DNA of 64,000 nt from Pseudogymnoascus destructans (lineage: Eukaryota > Ascomycota > Leotiomycetes > Thelebolales > Thelebolaceae), in assembly GCF_001641265.1 (NCBI RefSeq), contig NW_020167520.1:434001-498000 (forward strand). Reading direction: 5' to 3'. The notes beneath the pieces are model-generated. The model searched no databases, had not been told where the DNA came from, and was given only the letters and a program-made list of their open reading frames with translations. This document shows positions 22,513 to 33,116 of the stretch, piece by piece (the stretch's first letter is position 1; every line of letters starts with the position of its first letter). Made by a program: the position numbers and the translations under genes.

Positions 22513-24168
22513 CTACTCGGAGTCCTCTTCCTCAGAGGTGTCTATTACAATCTGACACGTGCGCGCATTGTGCCCAGTCTCACCACACTTGCCACAGCGA
22601 CGGGCACGGGTTTCTTCCCTTGGCTTCCGACCACGGCTTGCCCTTATTTCCTGCTCTACCTGCTGCACAACATCCCTCTCATCCTGTAGCTCTTGCGCCC
22701 CTTGTTGACTAAGTGATCCTCCTTGCTGTAGTCGTGTTTTCCTAGCTCTCCGGCGCTTGCTTAGTACTTCATTTGCCTGTCGTAGGTTTTGGTTCTCTCC
22801 CTTTAGCAGTGCTAATTGATGCATTATTTGCGATGCACCCTTTGTAAACTGGTCAACAGCTGCATAGATTGAGGTTGGAGAGCTATTTTGATGGCGTGAA
22901 ATCCGAGTTTTAATAAATGTAGACTGTGACATAGCTTCAATTGGGTTGTTTGGTGTCTGAGAAACCCAAGGTTGAGCAGTACCTGGGCGGGAGCTTGGAG
23001 GCGTTGGTGTCCTTAACTTAAGATCAAGTGTAGATATCACTCTCTCAGGGTCAAATGGAAGAAGCCCTGCCCCTCGGAACCTGCCTCGAATGTTACTTTC
23101 CGTCATTGTAGTGTTAAATGCAGCGTGGAAGGCAGGAAAGAAGTCATCCTTTGTAATATGAGAAATATGAGCCTGCATCATATCTTCAATTTGCCGACCA
23201 TAGGCCTGCTTTAACGGGCCGAAACAGCCAACATCAAGTGGCTGGAGTAGATGAGAAGAGTGAGCAGGCATACAAAGCGTAATAATGTTGTGTTCCTTGC
23301 AGTACTCCTCAAACTCATCTGAGTGGTGGCTCTCATGACCATCAAGGACTAACAAGCGATAACCACCAACACTCCGGGCCTTTGTATGCTTCTCAAAGTG
23401 CTGAATCCAATCCATGCCTCTCTCGTTTGTAGTCCAGCCATTTTCAGTAACAGAAATCACCCAATCGCTTGAAAATCCACTATTCTCATACCAAGATGTA
23501 AGGTGGTTTTTGCCTGCAACAATGATAAATGGTGGTACTGCCCAACCTTGAGAACTAACGCCTTGGATTACTGTAACCCATTCCCGATTACCAGGCTGTA
23601 CCTTCTTTGCTTTTGCCCGCCCGTCTGAGCTTGTTACAACCATAGCAGTTGAGATAACGCCCATCATAAACCCAGTCTCATCAAAGTTGTAGATATCTGC
23701 TTCATCGATACCATATTTTGCAATTGTGTTACGCACAAGCTCAAACCAGCCATTAATAACTTCTGGATCTTCGCACTTAGCCCTCTGGTAGTCGTATTTG
23801 CGCTGAAAGCGTGTCTGGAGCTCTACACGCCGCTTAACAAAGTTTGAAGCCCAACGCGACCCAACGCGTGACGCGTCGCGTGTTGCAAGTAGTCGACTTG
23901 CCATATCTTCAACAACAGACAGCCGAGGAGGAAACCCTTTGGCAGCTAGGTCGAGTATATACTGAACAAGGACGGACTCCTCTAGGTTAGTTAATTTCCG
24001 TGAGTTGGCTTGGATATCGCGTCGTGAAGGTACACCTTCTAGACGACGACCTAGCTTGCGGTGGTCCACAGAATAGATCCTAGCAGCAACTCGAAGGCGT
24101 AACTTTGGGTCGCTTTGCATAGCCTGGATAGCTAGCACTAATTGGCTTTCATCGTTTTTATGGGGCAT
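22513..24168 (-). CDS. pogo/Fot1-Tigger-type DDE transposase
   Basis: 551 aa, intronless, ATG at 24168. The N-terminal ~125 residues form a pogo-like helix-turn-helix plus CENP-B-type DNA-binding region (SRRDIQANSRKLTNLEESVL, then GSRWASNFVKRR). The DDE_1 catalytic core has the triad D163 (NFDETGF), D276 (VLDGHESHH) and D312 (LLQPLDVGCFGPLK). The 35-residue gap between the last two is as expected for pogo elements. A coiled, Arg/Gln-rich region follows. The C-terminus carries a CCHC zinc knuckle, C525-x2-C528-x4-H533-x4-C538, then an acidic tail. The protein cuts and pastes the element at TA sites. All catalytic residues are present and the frame is clean, which contrasts with the neighbouring relic. 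Confidence 0.95.
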   Translation of the reverse strand: MPHKNDESQLVLAIQAMQSDPKLRLRVAARIYSVDHRKLGRRLEGVPSRRDIQANSRKLTNLEESVLVQYILDLAAKGFPPRLSVVEDMASRLLATRDASRVGSRWASNFVKRRVELQTRFQRKYDYQRAKCEDPEVINGWFELVRNTIAKYGIDEADIYNFDETGFMMGVISTAMVVTSSDGRAKAKKVQPGNREWVTVIQGVSSQGWAVPPFIIVAGKNHLTSWYENSGFSSDWVISVTENGWTTNERGMDWIQHFEKHTKARSVGGYRLLVLDGHESHHSDEFEEYCKEHNIITLCMPAHSSHLLQPLDVGCFGPLKQAYGRQIEDMMQAHISHITKDDFFPAFHAAFNTTMTESNIRGRFRGAGLLPFDPERVISTLDLKLRTPTPPSSRPGTAQPWVSQTPNNPIEAMSQSTFIKTRISRHQNSSPTSIYAAVDQFTKGASQIMHQLALLKGENQNLRQANEVLSKRRRARKTRLQQGGSLSQQGAQELQDERDVVQQVEQEIRASRGRKPREETRARRCGKCGETGHNARTCQIVIDTSEEEDSE

Positions 24169-24221
24169 GTTTTGTTGTTGAGGAATTTAACATTTAGTTG
24201 GGGGGTTTGGTCACCGCATCA

Positions 24222-24266
24222 TTTTGGCGCTTTCGCTTGTTTGGCGCTTTCGCTATACATGTACGT
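24222..24266. repeat. right TIR of pogo element
   Basis: Inverse of the left TIR. Ends GCTATACATGTACGT next to a TA dinucleotide. Confidence 0.93.
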
Positions 24267-24354
24267 TAATGAATTAAACTATTCTAACTCTTTAGCATTT
24301 GAATCATTAGATGTATCTATAATATTTAGACAAGTTTGTATGTTGTAACTAGTT

Positions 24355-25295
24355 TGTCTATGACGTCTACAACAACGTTTTTGCAGCTTAGTTTGCTTTG
24401 TACAACCCCTACTTTCTTGCAAATCAGCTTGTAATTGTATATTAGTAAGTCACTATACATATTTTGGCTTATCACACCAACAACAAGAGCAATACTACTC
24501 AACGATTGCTACAACCATCTATGATTCATTACACGTCATCGCTCCTTAGTTACTGGGCCGATATTACCACATAGCATATCTCTACAACCCTCTATGATTC
24601 ATTACATGACATCACTCATACTACCACATGACATATCTCTACCAACTAGAGGCCTAGGAGCATGAACGATAGCTCTAAAAGCTCCTACGAACCTCTATGA
24701 TTCATTACATGTCATCGCTCTTTAGTTACCCACAAGATTGGTTAAGTTATGACATAATTTGTCTATGACATAATTTGTCTATGACATAATTTGTCTATAG
24801 GGGTACTCTGACCTTGGACCTCCTTTTACTTCCTATAGGCTACGAACCTAAGAGATGGTTCTATGGGATTCTCTTACGTCGACTACAGTTACCAAGCCTG
24901 GTAAGTCATGGAAAGTCATGGAAAATGAGAGAACTACACTCCTTTAGCATAAATAGGATTGCCCTTTCCTTAAGAAAGGGCAAGCAGACAATACAGTAAA
25001 TCGACTATCACATACTTCCACGTCTTTTCCAAGCTTCCAAGCATTCATCTTGTTACTCCTTGTTTCTGAAAAGTCAGTGAGGTGTTAACCTCTGACTTAC
25101 CCCTGAGTTCCCAGACTCAACATTTGTTGCAACTTGTCTGAACCACTTCACTACATCACACACCTGATTGCTGCGTTGTGGAATAGTCTAAGCTACGACC
25201 CTTTGGCTCTGTTTTCTAAGACAGTGTGTTGTCTTAGTAAATTCATCCCTTCCTTGGGTGGCTAGATTCTCACATCTGGTGCACCCACCATTACA
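24355..25295 (-). mobile_element. LTR family 1, copy A (diverged)
   Basis: On the minus strand it begins TGTAATGGTGGGTGCACC (at 25295) and follows the 936-bp LTR found intact at 30855-31790. It lacks an internal ~125-bp segment present there and has extra tandem modules around GATTCATTACA(C/T)G(T/A)CATC. A triple repeat of GACATAATTTGTCTAT lies near 24749-24797. The left end is decayed and its boundary is approximate. No target duplication is visible. Confidence 0.75.
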
Positions 25296-25328
25296 ATTAG
25301 CCTCTCTTTAAGCCTCTAAGTCTTAAAC

Positions 25329-25494
25329 TGTTACGATGGTCACAGAGGCAAAGAGAGAAGAAGAAGAAAGGAAGGAAGGTGAGGCTATCCCTCATTATAT
25401 ACAGCTGTTCACTTAGTGATCCCTTGTAACCTTAGTGGCTACCATAGCTGCCTGTTCCCATAGTTGCTAGCAGCTGTGAGCTGCGATCGTAACA
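25329..25494 (+). mobile_element. short LTR-like repeat, family 2
   Basis: TGTTACGATGGTCACAGAGG at the start, CGTAACA at the end, about 166 bp. A related copy lies at 33875-34042. The TG...CA ends and TGTTACG/CGTAACA inversion suggest a solo LTR, but no target duplication is evident. Confidence 0.5.
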
Positions 25495-25620
25495 TAGATA
25501 GCTTTAACAGTTAGTAATCATCCTTCTTTATAATTGATGTTTTTTTTATATAGCGACATTAACTAAGCAAGTCATTTGCTTTATGAAGTGTAGCGTTTTC
25601 TCCTTATAATAACATCAATT

Positions 25621-25825
25621 CATGTATAACATGGATAACATAATATCCATGATATCCAAAGTTATCCACCACCTGATATTCCGTGGATCCCTGTGGATAA
25701 CATGGATAACATAATATTGATGATATCCAATGTTATCCATCACCTGATATTCCGTGGATCCCCGTGGATAACATGGATAGCATAATATCCATGATATCCA
25801 ATGTTATCCATCACATGAGGTTACA
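25621..25825. repeat. ~71-bp minisatellite with internal dyads
   Basis: Three units beginning near 25626, 25697 and 25767. Each contains GGATAACAT and ATGTTATCC-like arms, so each unit can fold as a hairpin. Copies differ by a few bases. Confidence 0.8.
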
Positions 25826-25866
25826 GCCATAAGCGCTAGCCATAGCACTAGCACTTAGCTGTAACA

Positions 25867-26197
25867 GTCATGAGTGGGGAAAGAGATGGTCAATGAGGAA
25901 ATGGCATGTACGCGGTGGGCAGAGGCTGAAGCGACATAAGACCGCCACACTGTCATTAATAGTTGGTAGCTTGGCACTTCTATATATAACTGTGTGGCGG
26001 TCTTGCATACCTTGGAAATACTGTACTTGCAGGGATCAAATTCGTAATGGCTTTTGCCCATTACGATTTTTGACCCCCCCCACAGTCCCGCACCCAGTCC
26101 CGCACCGTCCCTCATCTTGACCTTTTCTGTCGCTTCGCCCTCTGCCAACCGCGTACATGACATTTCCTCGTTGACCATCTCTTTCCCCACTCATGAC
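25867..26197. mobile_element. foldback/MITE-like inverted-repeat element
   Basis: A ~70-bp terminal inverted repeat (25867-25937 against 26127-26197; outer ends GTCATGAGTGGGGAAAGAG) with about five or six differences. Nested inside are a second inverted pair (AGACCGCCACAC / GTGTGGCGGTCT) and a CGTAATGG/CCATTACG hairpin. No coding capacity. Flanks show no clear target duplication. Confidence 0.65.
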
Positions 26198-26470
26198 CTT
26201 CAAAGCACATTTGCTTAAGCATGAAGGTTCTCGGATCGCAGTATATGAGGTTTATTTCTGCGTAAATCGTATTCCTTGGCCACTCTTGAACACTTTGAAC
26301 CCCTCTCACTTGAAAATCGGACTCGCATCGTCACCCCCATGCCTGGTTTGCGGAGAGTCTCCTTTTATATACTGTCCCTGGAGATCATGGTCCCTGATCG
26401 ACAGGGCCTCTTGACTTCGTCTTCCCCTGCATCCTGCGTGGGTGGTGTTGGTGTGGCAAGCGGGAGTACA
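26198..26470. other. no gene seen
   Basis: Unique flank immediately left of the Gypsy target site. No supported feature. Confidence 0.3.
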
Positions 26471-26475
26471 GTATT

Positions 26476-26733
26476 TGTTACAATATCAAGTGCGCCTTGC
26501 AGCTCGAGTGGGGGTTCAGGGGTGTGGGGAGCTTTCCGGGGTTGGAGCGAAGTTTTCAGTTGTGGAGTGAATTCTCAGAACTGGTCTCGCTAAAGAGAAT
26601 TCACTCCACAACAACATAGCTGTATATAGATCAAGCCACTGCTCGAGTGCTCCTCTTCTCTTTCCTTTCTTCTCTAGATTGAGTTTAATTCATAATACCC
26701 AACTGGCGCCCTATGCCTTGGTGAACCGTGACA
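26476..26733 (+). repeat. Gypsy 5' LTR
   Basis: 258 bp, TGTTACAATATC to GGTGAACCGTGACA. A TATATAG box at 26623-26629 is followed by a CT-rich tract and GATTGAGTTT (26677-26686), a plausible transcript start. The internal 64 bp at about 26653-26716 are absent from the 3' LTR. Confidence 0.92.
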
Positions 26734-26735
26734 TA

Positions 26736-26745
26736 AAACTCAATC
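26736..26745 (+). promoter_or_regulatory. candidate self-primer binding site
   Basis: AAACTCAATC starts two bases after the 5' LTR and is the exact reverse complement of GATTGAGTTT at 26677-26686 in the LTR, where transcription could begin. In Tf1/sushi-type elements the 5' end of the RNA folds back to prime minus-strand synthesis from such a site. There is no tRNA-type TGG at this position. Confidence 0.55.
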
Positions 26746-27077
26746 CCTCTTATACCTGCTCTTTGAGCTGAACCCTCTTCTGAAATCGAAATCGAAATCC
26801 ACTCTTTGAAAACCCCAGAACCAGAAACCTTATCCTGAAGTCGATTCCAGGACGATCTCGAGGCAACCCCTCAAAGTTGGCTTTCAACAGTCAGCTCGAC
26901 ACACACACACCACCTTCGCAAGTCAGACCTTTTACAACGCTCCCTCGACAAGGATATAACTGTGAGGGAAGTGCGCTCCTCTCGAGTGGCTCCTACAGCC
27001 AACAACTGCACAATAGGGCCTTTGGCAATATGTGTCTGACTTGACGATATAAACCGAAATTGAAATAGCAACTCGCT

Positions 27078-28394
27078 ATGGCTTATACAGCTGAAGAAAA
27101 AGCTGCAATGGCAGCTCGAAATGATCCAGAACAAGACCAGGAATCCCTGGCAGAAGGAGCATCAATTCCAAGCTCTGCAAACCAAACCAATGAACTTCAT
27201 GATCCTAATTTCAAATCCGAAACCTTCCTTCACACTCTGGGCAAAACAGCTCAAGAGAGACATGAATCTATACTTGCAAATCGACATGAAAAGGCTGAAT
27301 GGAATGTTGAAACCTTTGACGAATTCCAGAAACTATCTGTCGCCAACCAGAAAATGGCATGGACTTTGCACAAGAACATTCTTCAGGACTATTTGGCCCT
27401 AGCAGAGGACTCAAATTCAATACTGGCTGAAAAGGATGATGCCATTCTCCAGTTACAGGAACTGATCCAGAGCAACGAGCAACAAATCACAGAGCAACAA
27501 ACAATTCAGAAATATCTTGAAAAGCAAACCCAACAAGCTCTGAAGAATGAACCAGGACACCACTCTCACAGTCGATTGTCAGCTCGGATTCCAGACCCTC
27601 CAATTCTCACAGATGGGATAGAGCCAGCATTTGAAGACTGGGTTGTGAAAATTCGCCTCAAGCTCGAAGCCAACATTGATCATTTTCCAACACAGACTTT
27701 ACAAATGAGCTACATTCAGAGTCGACTGGGAGGACTGGCAGTTCGACATGTCAATCCAAGGCTTCGACCAAACTCTACAAACAAATTGCAGACAGCAGAA
27801 GAAATTCTCGAACTTTTGGAAAAAGTCTTCAGTGATCCCGATCGAAGGCACACAGCTCAAACTGAGTATCGAAAGCTGTATCAGAGAAACAACACCTTTG
27901 CAGTGTTCTGGGCTGAGTTCCAAAGGCGCACGACAGAGCTTGATTACTCTGAAGAAACTTTGCTGGATGACTTGCGCTTCAAAGTCAACCAACAGATGCA
28001 GAAAGCCTTAGTGGCTGAAGTTGGAGCTACTACACTTCACGAGTTTGCAAAGAAATGCATGCTCATCGACCAGAACATTCAGCGGATCAAGGAACAAGAA
28101 GACAAAAGGAAGCCAAAGTCATTTTCGAACAACATGGGCCAAACTCAAAATCAGGGCCAGGCACTTCAAACTTCAATCCCTCAACCTACAATGGATTCCA
28201 ACATGCAAAACAAGACGCAGAAGCTGTATTGACCACCGCATCAAGATCCAGCAAAAGAAATGCTCATGAAACTTGGGAAATGCTTCATATGCCGACAAAA
28301 TGGACATCGATCTCGAGACTGTCCCCAGAAGCTCAAAGCTCAAGTGAATGAGGTATCTACAGCTGAGTCTATCACCGATTCGGAAAACGAATAG
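27078..28394 (+). pseudogene. gag: Gypsy gag with premature stop before zinc knuckle
   Basis: ATG at 27078. A 384-aa capsid-like reading frame has a Gln/Glu-rich coiled segment and the retrotransposon gag core (AFEDWVVKIRLKLEAN, then WAEFQRRTTELDYSEETLLDDLRFKV). It stops at TGA 28230-28232. The same frame then continues to TAG 28392-28394 and encodes the CCHC knuckle CFICRQNGHRSRDC at about 28281-28322, so the TGA is probably a lesion (CGA to TGA is a single C-to-T change). At the true end, GGAAAAC (28382-28388) precedes the TAG in a region where the pol frame (-1) is already open. It may be a frameshift site. Confidence 0.85.
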
Positions 28395-31300
28395 CCTCTA
28401 GACAAGTCATCACTAGAGGCAGTGCAGCCAGAATTGCAGCTTCTTCCTCGAGATCCAGTTTTGATCCGGACACCCCTTTCTTAGCTACTTGTAGAATAGG
28501 AAAATACAAAGCTATTGTCCATGCATTGATCGATACTGGTGCCACAGGTGGAAACTTCATTAATGCTGCTGATGCAGAAAGAATATGTGAAATCGAAGGG
28601 ATAGCCCCAGTCGAACTTGTGAAGCCAAAACAAGTTGAAGGATTCAATGGAGAGGCTGCCCCTGCTATCACACATGCTATATATCCTCGACTACAAGTGG
28701 GAGAGCATGTGGAAAGCCTATGTCCATTATTCATTACTTCGCTGGGAAAACATTCCATCATTCTCGGGAAAGCTTGGATGAAGCAACATGGAGTTGTTCT
28801 CGATATGATCAATGATCAAGTCCTCTTCACTGGAGATTATTGCAACCATTCTATACCAGATCGAGCCCTCGAAACAGAGCCTATATCTAAAAGCGAAAGA
28901 CAAAGGCCAAAGAAGAAAGCCAAAGAAATGCCTCCTCCGGAACCTGCTCCGAAAGTGGAAAAACCAAAACCTTGCACCATAGCAATGATTGGCGCAGCAC
29001 CATTTCGAATGCTCATGAAGCAAAGAGGAGCTCAAGTCTTTGCTATATCAATGAAGGACATAATCGAGCACAAGAACAAGACCAAAACTGAAGAAATTGA
29101 CTCTCGACTGATCCTTCCGAAGGAATTTCATGAATTTTTGGATGTTTTTTCAAAAATGGCAGCAGACAAGCTACCTCCCCATCGACCTTCAGACCATCAT
29201 ATTGAACTCGAAGGTGATGCAAAGCTGGGATATGCACCACTCTGGAATATGTCAAAGGAAGAACTTGATTTGGTCGAAGAATATGTCTTCGAGCACTTGC
29301 CAAAAGGGTTCATTGAAGCAAGCAAAGCCCCATACTCTTCACCCATTATGTTTGTGAGAAAGCCAGGTGGTGGTCTTCGATTCTGTGTTGACTACAGGAA
29401 GCTAAATGCCATAACGAAAAAGGATCAATATCCCATACCACTCATTGATGAAACGCTGGCCCAAGTCATAGGAGCAAAATATCTCACCAAACTGGACATT
29501 CGACATGCCTTCAATCGAATTCGAATGCAGACAGAAGAAGATGAAGACCTCACTACATTCAGAACTCGATTTGGATCCTACAAATACAAGGTCATGCCCT
29601 TCGGACTCACAAATGGTCCAGCAACATTCCAGAGGTACATGAATGAAACCCTCATGGATTACCTCAACCAATTCGTCACCGCATACATGGATGACATTCT
29701 TATCTACAGTGCTACTCGAGCGGAGCATACAGAGCACATAAGGAAAGTCCTACAGAAGCTTCGAGAAGCTGGACTGCAAGCAGATATCTCAAAATGTGAG
29801 TTTTTCGTCCAAGAAACCAAATTCCTAGGACTCATCGTGGGAGTCAATGGCATTCGCATGGACCCTGCAAAGGTTTCTACTATATTGGAATGGCAAACTC
29901 CAAAATCGCTCAGGGATATGCAAGCTTTCATTGGATTCTGCAATTTCTATCGAAGGTTCATCCGAAATTACTCCAGCATCATGAGGCCATTGGTAAACCT
30001 TACCAGAAAGGATCAGATATTCGAATGGACTCATGCATGCCAAACTGCATTCGAGCTGTTGAAACAAACAGTCACAGAAGCTCCTGTCTTGAGGCATTTC
30101 GATAGACACAAGACAGCCTATGTCGAAGCAGATTCCTCAGACTTCATCTCATCAGGAGTCTTGTCACAAAAAGATGATCAAGGGGTTCTACATCCAGTGG
30201 CATACTTCTCGAAAAAGCTAGCACCTGCAGAATGCAATTACGAGATATATGACAAGGAATTGCTTGCAATCATCAGATGTTTCGAAGCATGGAGACCAGA
30301 ACTTGAAGGGACAGATTTTCCAGTCCAAGTCTTGTCTGATCACAAAAGCTTGGAATACTTCATGTCCACCAAGAAGCTGACAAGAAGACAAGCTCGATGG
30401 GCTGAATTCCTCTCTCGATACAACTTCCAAATCATCTATAGGCCTGGGAAGCAAAATGGAAAAGCAGATGCTTTGACTCGAAGGCCTGGTGACAGACCAG
30501 AAGGCAATGATGAGGATGATCGACAAAAGCAACAGCTTCAGGTGTTGCTACCACCTTCGAGGCTACATCCAGACATTCAGAAACTCAAAGAACAAGAGCT
30601 AGCTCCAGTGGAAACTCATATCAGAGAAATGACAATTCTTGAGAAAATCCAAAAGTCTCAACTGGAAGACAAATTCTGCAAGGCTACACTACAGAAGCTT
30701 GAGAATGGTGATCGAACAAGCAAAGAGGTTGCATTGGCTTATTGCGAACTCAAAAACGGCATGCTAGAATATCAAAATCGAGTTTGGGTGCCAGAAACCA
30801 TTCAGGTGGACTTGTTGAGAGAAGTTCATGAACAACCTTCTATGGGACATCCAGTGTAATGGTGGGTGCACCAGATATGAGAATCTAGCCACCCAAGGAA
30901 GGGATGAATTTACTAAGACAACACACTGTCTTAGGAAACAGAGCCAAAGGGTTGCAGCTTAGACTATTCCACAACGCAGCAATCAGGTGTATGATGTGGT
31001 GAAGTGGTTTAGACAAGTTGCAACAAATGTTGAGTCTGAGAACTCAGGGGTAAGTCAGAGGTTAGCACCTCACTGACTTTTCAAAAACAGAGAATAACAA
31101 GATCAATGCTTGGAAGCTTGGAAAAGACGTAGAAGTATGTGCTAGTCGATTTACTGTATTGCCTGCTTGCCCTTTCTTAAGGAAAGGGCAATCCTATTTA
31201 TGCCAAAGGAGTGTAGTTCTCTCATTTTCCATGACTTTCCATGACTAACCAGGCTTGGTAAATGTATTAGAAATCAAGTGCGACCCACAACTAGCTTGCT

Positions 31301-33036
31301 AATCATGTAGTGAACGTAAGAGAATCCCATAGAACCATCTCTTGGGTTCCTAGCCTATAGGAAGTGAAAAGGAGGTCCAAGGTCAGAGTACCTATAGACA
31401 AATTATGTCATAACTTAACCAATCTTGTGGGTAACTAAGGAGCGATGACGTGTAATGAATTATAGAGGGTTGTAGAAGCTTCTAGAGCTATCGTTCATGT
31501 TCCTAGGCCTCTAGTTGGTAGAGATATGCCATGTGGTAGTATTGGCCCACCCCCTTAAGGAGGAGATTTTCTTAATAACTTGTTCAATGAGTGTCCAAAT
31601 GATATGCCGTGATGTATGTAGCATAAACAGATGTAGTAGAAGAGTTTTCAGCAATCGTTGAGTAGTATTGCTTCTGTTGTTGGTGTGATAAGCCAAGATA
31701 TGTATGGTGACTTGTAGGTTTGAGGAGGAGATTTCTAAGTTTGCTCTTGAGTTTGATAGCAAACTGAGTGCAACGAATGTCAGTATGACATCCAGGAGCT
31801 GGAAAGATGCTGCGAGTCATGAAACAGCACTATTACTGGCCAAACATGGACAAAACAATAATTCGATATATCAAAAACTGCCATAGTTGTCGAAGATCGA
31901 AACCATCTCGAGATTCCTACAATGGACTTCTACAACCAATCCCTATTGGCAGTCGACCATGGATGGATATATCAATGGATTTCGTGACAGGATTACCACT
32001 CTGTGAAGGGAACAATGCTATCTTGGTTGTTGCATGCAGGTTGACGAAAGAAAGACATTTCATTCTGTGTTTCGCTGGGCAAGAAGGGACTACTGCAGAA
32101 GCTACAGCACAGCTCTTACTTCGACATGTATGGAAGCACCATGGTCTACCAAACTCGATAATATCAGACAGAGGTCCTCAGTTCATTGCAGAAGTCTGGA
32201 GTTTGCTCTGCAAAATTTGGAAAATTTCAGCCAAACTTTCAACTGCCTTCCACCCAGAAACAGATGGACAGACTGAGCGATTCAATGCAGAGCTCGAACG
32301 CTACTTGCGAGCTTATGTGAACTATCTTCAAGACAATTGGGTTTCATACTTGTGCATGGCGGAGTTTGCTGCCAACAGTTTGCCATCAGATGCAACCAAG
32401 ACAAGTGCGTTTTTTGCGAACAAGGGCTATGAACCAAGAATGAGCTTCGATACAGAGCAGCAAGCATATCACGAAGCCAAACAAGAGCACAAGAACATAG
32501 CTCAGACCATGGCAAAGGTTTGGGAGTTTCTGCAGGATGAAATCACGCTCTCGCAAGCAAAAATGGAACATTTCGCGAACAAGAAAAGGAAACCTGCACC
32601 ACGCTATCAAGTGGGAGACAGAGTATGGCTTTCAACTCGAAATATGAAGACACAGAGGCCATCAAAGAAGCTAGACCACAAGCAAGTGGGACCTTTTGAA
32701 ATTCTAGAGCGAATTGGGCAAGTTGCATATCGGCTCAAACTTCCAAACAGCATGAAGATTCATCCAGTATTTCATGCCAATCTATTAAGACTTGACTCGA
32801 ATGATGCAATCGAAGGGCAGCAACAGGAGCCAGAGCCTCCAGTCATTGTCAATGGCGAAGAGGAGTGGGAAGTGGACGAAATCCTCGACTCAAAAGTTAT
32901 TCGAAAGAAGCTTTTCTACAAGGCAGCTTGGAAGAACTATCCACCGGATGAGACATGGTATACTGCAGAGAGCTTTGAAAATTCTCCAGAAGTTACCCAA
33001 GCATATCACAGAAAATACCCTCAGAAACCAAAATGA
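28366..33036 (+). pseudogene. pol: Gypsy pol, interrupted by solo LTR
   Basis: In the -1 frame relative to gag. Order: aspartic protease (ALIDTGATGG, about 28523), reverse transcriptase (RFCVDYRKLNAIT; catalytic YMDDIL near 29684), RNase H (AYVEADSSDFISSGVLSQ), then a stop created at 30859 by the inserted LTR. After the LTR, from about 31796, the frame resumes with the integrase zinc-binding HYYWPNM...CHSCRR, the catalytic DDE residues (MDISMDFVTGLP, ISDRGPQF, ETDGQTERFN), and a C-terminal chromodomain (EWEVDEILDSK, then WKNYPPDETWYTAE). Each half is intact. Only the insertion and the gag stop disable it. Confidence 0.93.
30855..31790 (+). mobile_element. LTR family 1, copy B (solo LTR, 936 bp)
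   Basis: Starts TGTAATGGTGGGTGCACC, ends GAATGTCAGTATGACA. It is flanked by the 5-bp duplication TCCAG (30850-30854 and 31791-31795) inside the Gypsy pol. Internal dyads include CTAAGACA/TGTCTTAG and GCCCTTTCTTAAGGAAAGGGC. There is no internal retroelement region, so it is a solo LTR left by LTR-LTR recombination. Confidence 0.95.
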
Positions 33037-33116
33037 GAGCTGGAGACAATTGTTTTTTTTTTTGAAAATGGGATTTCTTGATCAGGAGATCAACTCTGGA
33101 GTAGGGGGGGGGGTAG

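Larger units (their letters stand above)
22406..24266 (-). mobile_element. pogo-type DNA transposon, apparently complete
   Basis: 1861 bp bounded by near-identical inverted repeats. The left is 22406-22451 and the right 24222-24266, differing by one inserted G. The flanking dinucleotide TA at 22404-22405 and 24267-24268 fits Tc1/mariner/pogo target duplication. Each TIR contains two direct copies of a GCG(G)AAAGCGCCAAA motif, probably transposase-binding sites. A single uninterrupted transposase gene fills it, so it may be autonomous. Confidence 0.92.

Noticed and set aside
26704..26711. TGGCGCC as a tRNA-type primer site of the Gypsy element
   Set aside because: It lies inside the 5' LTR. 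The true LTR end (GTGACA, matched by the 3' LTR and the GTATT duplication) is about 25 bp further on.
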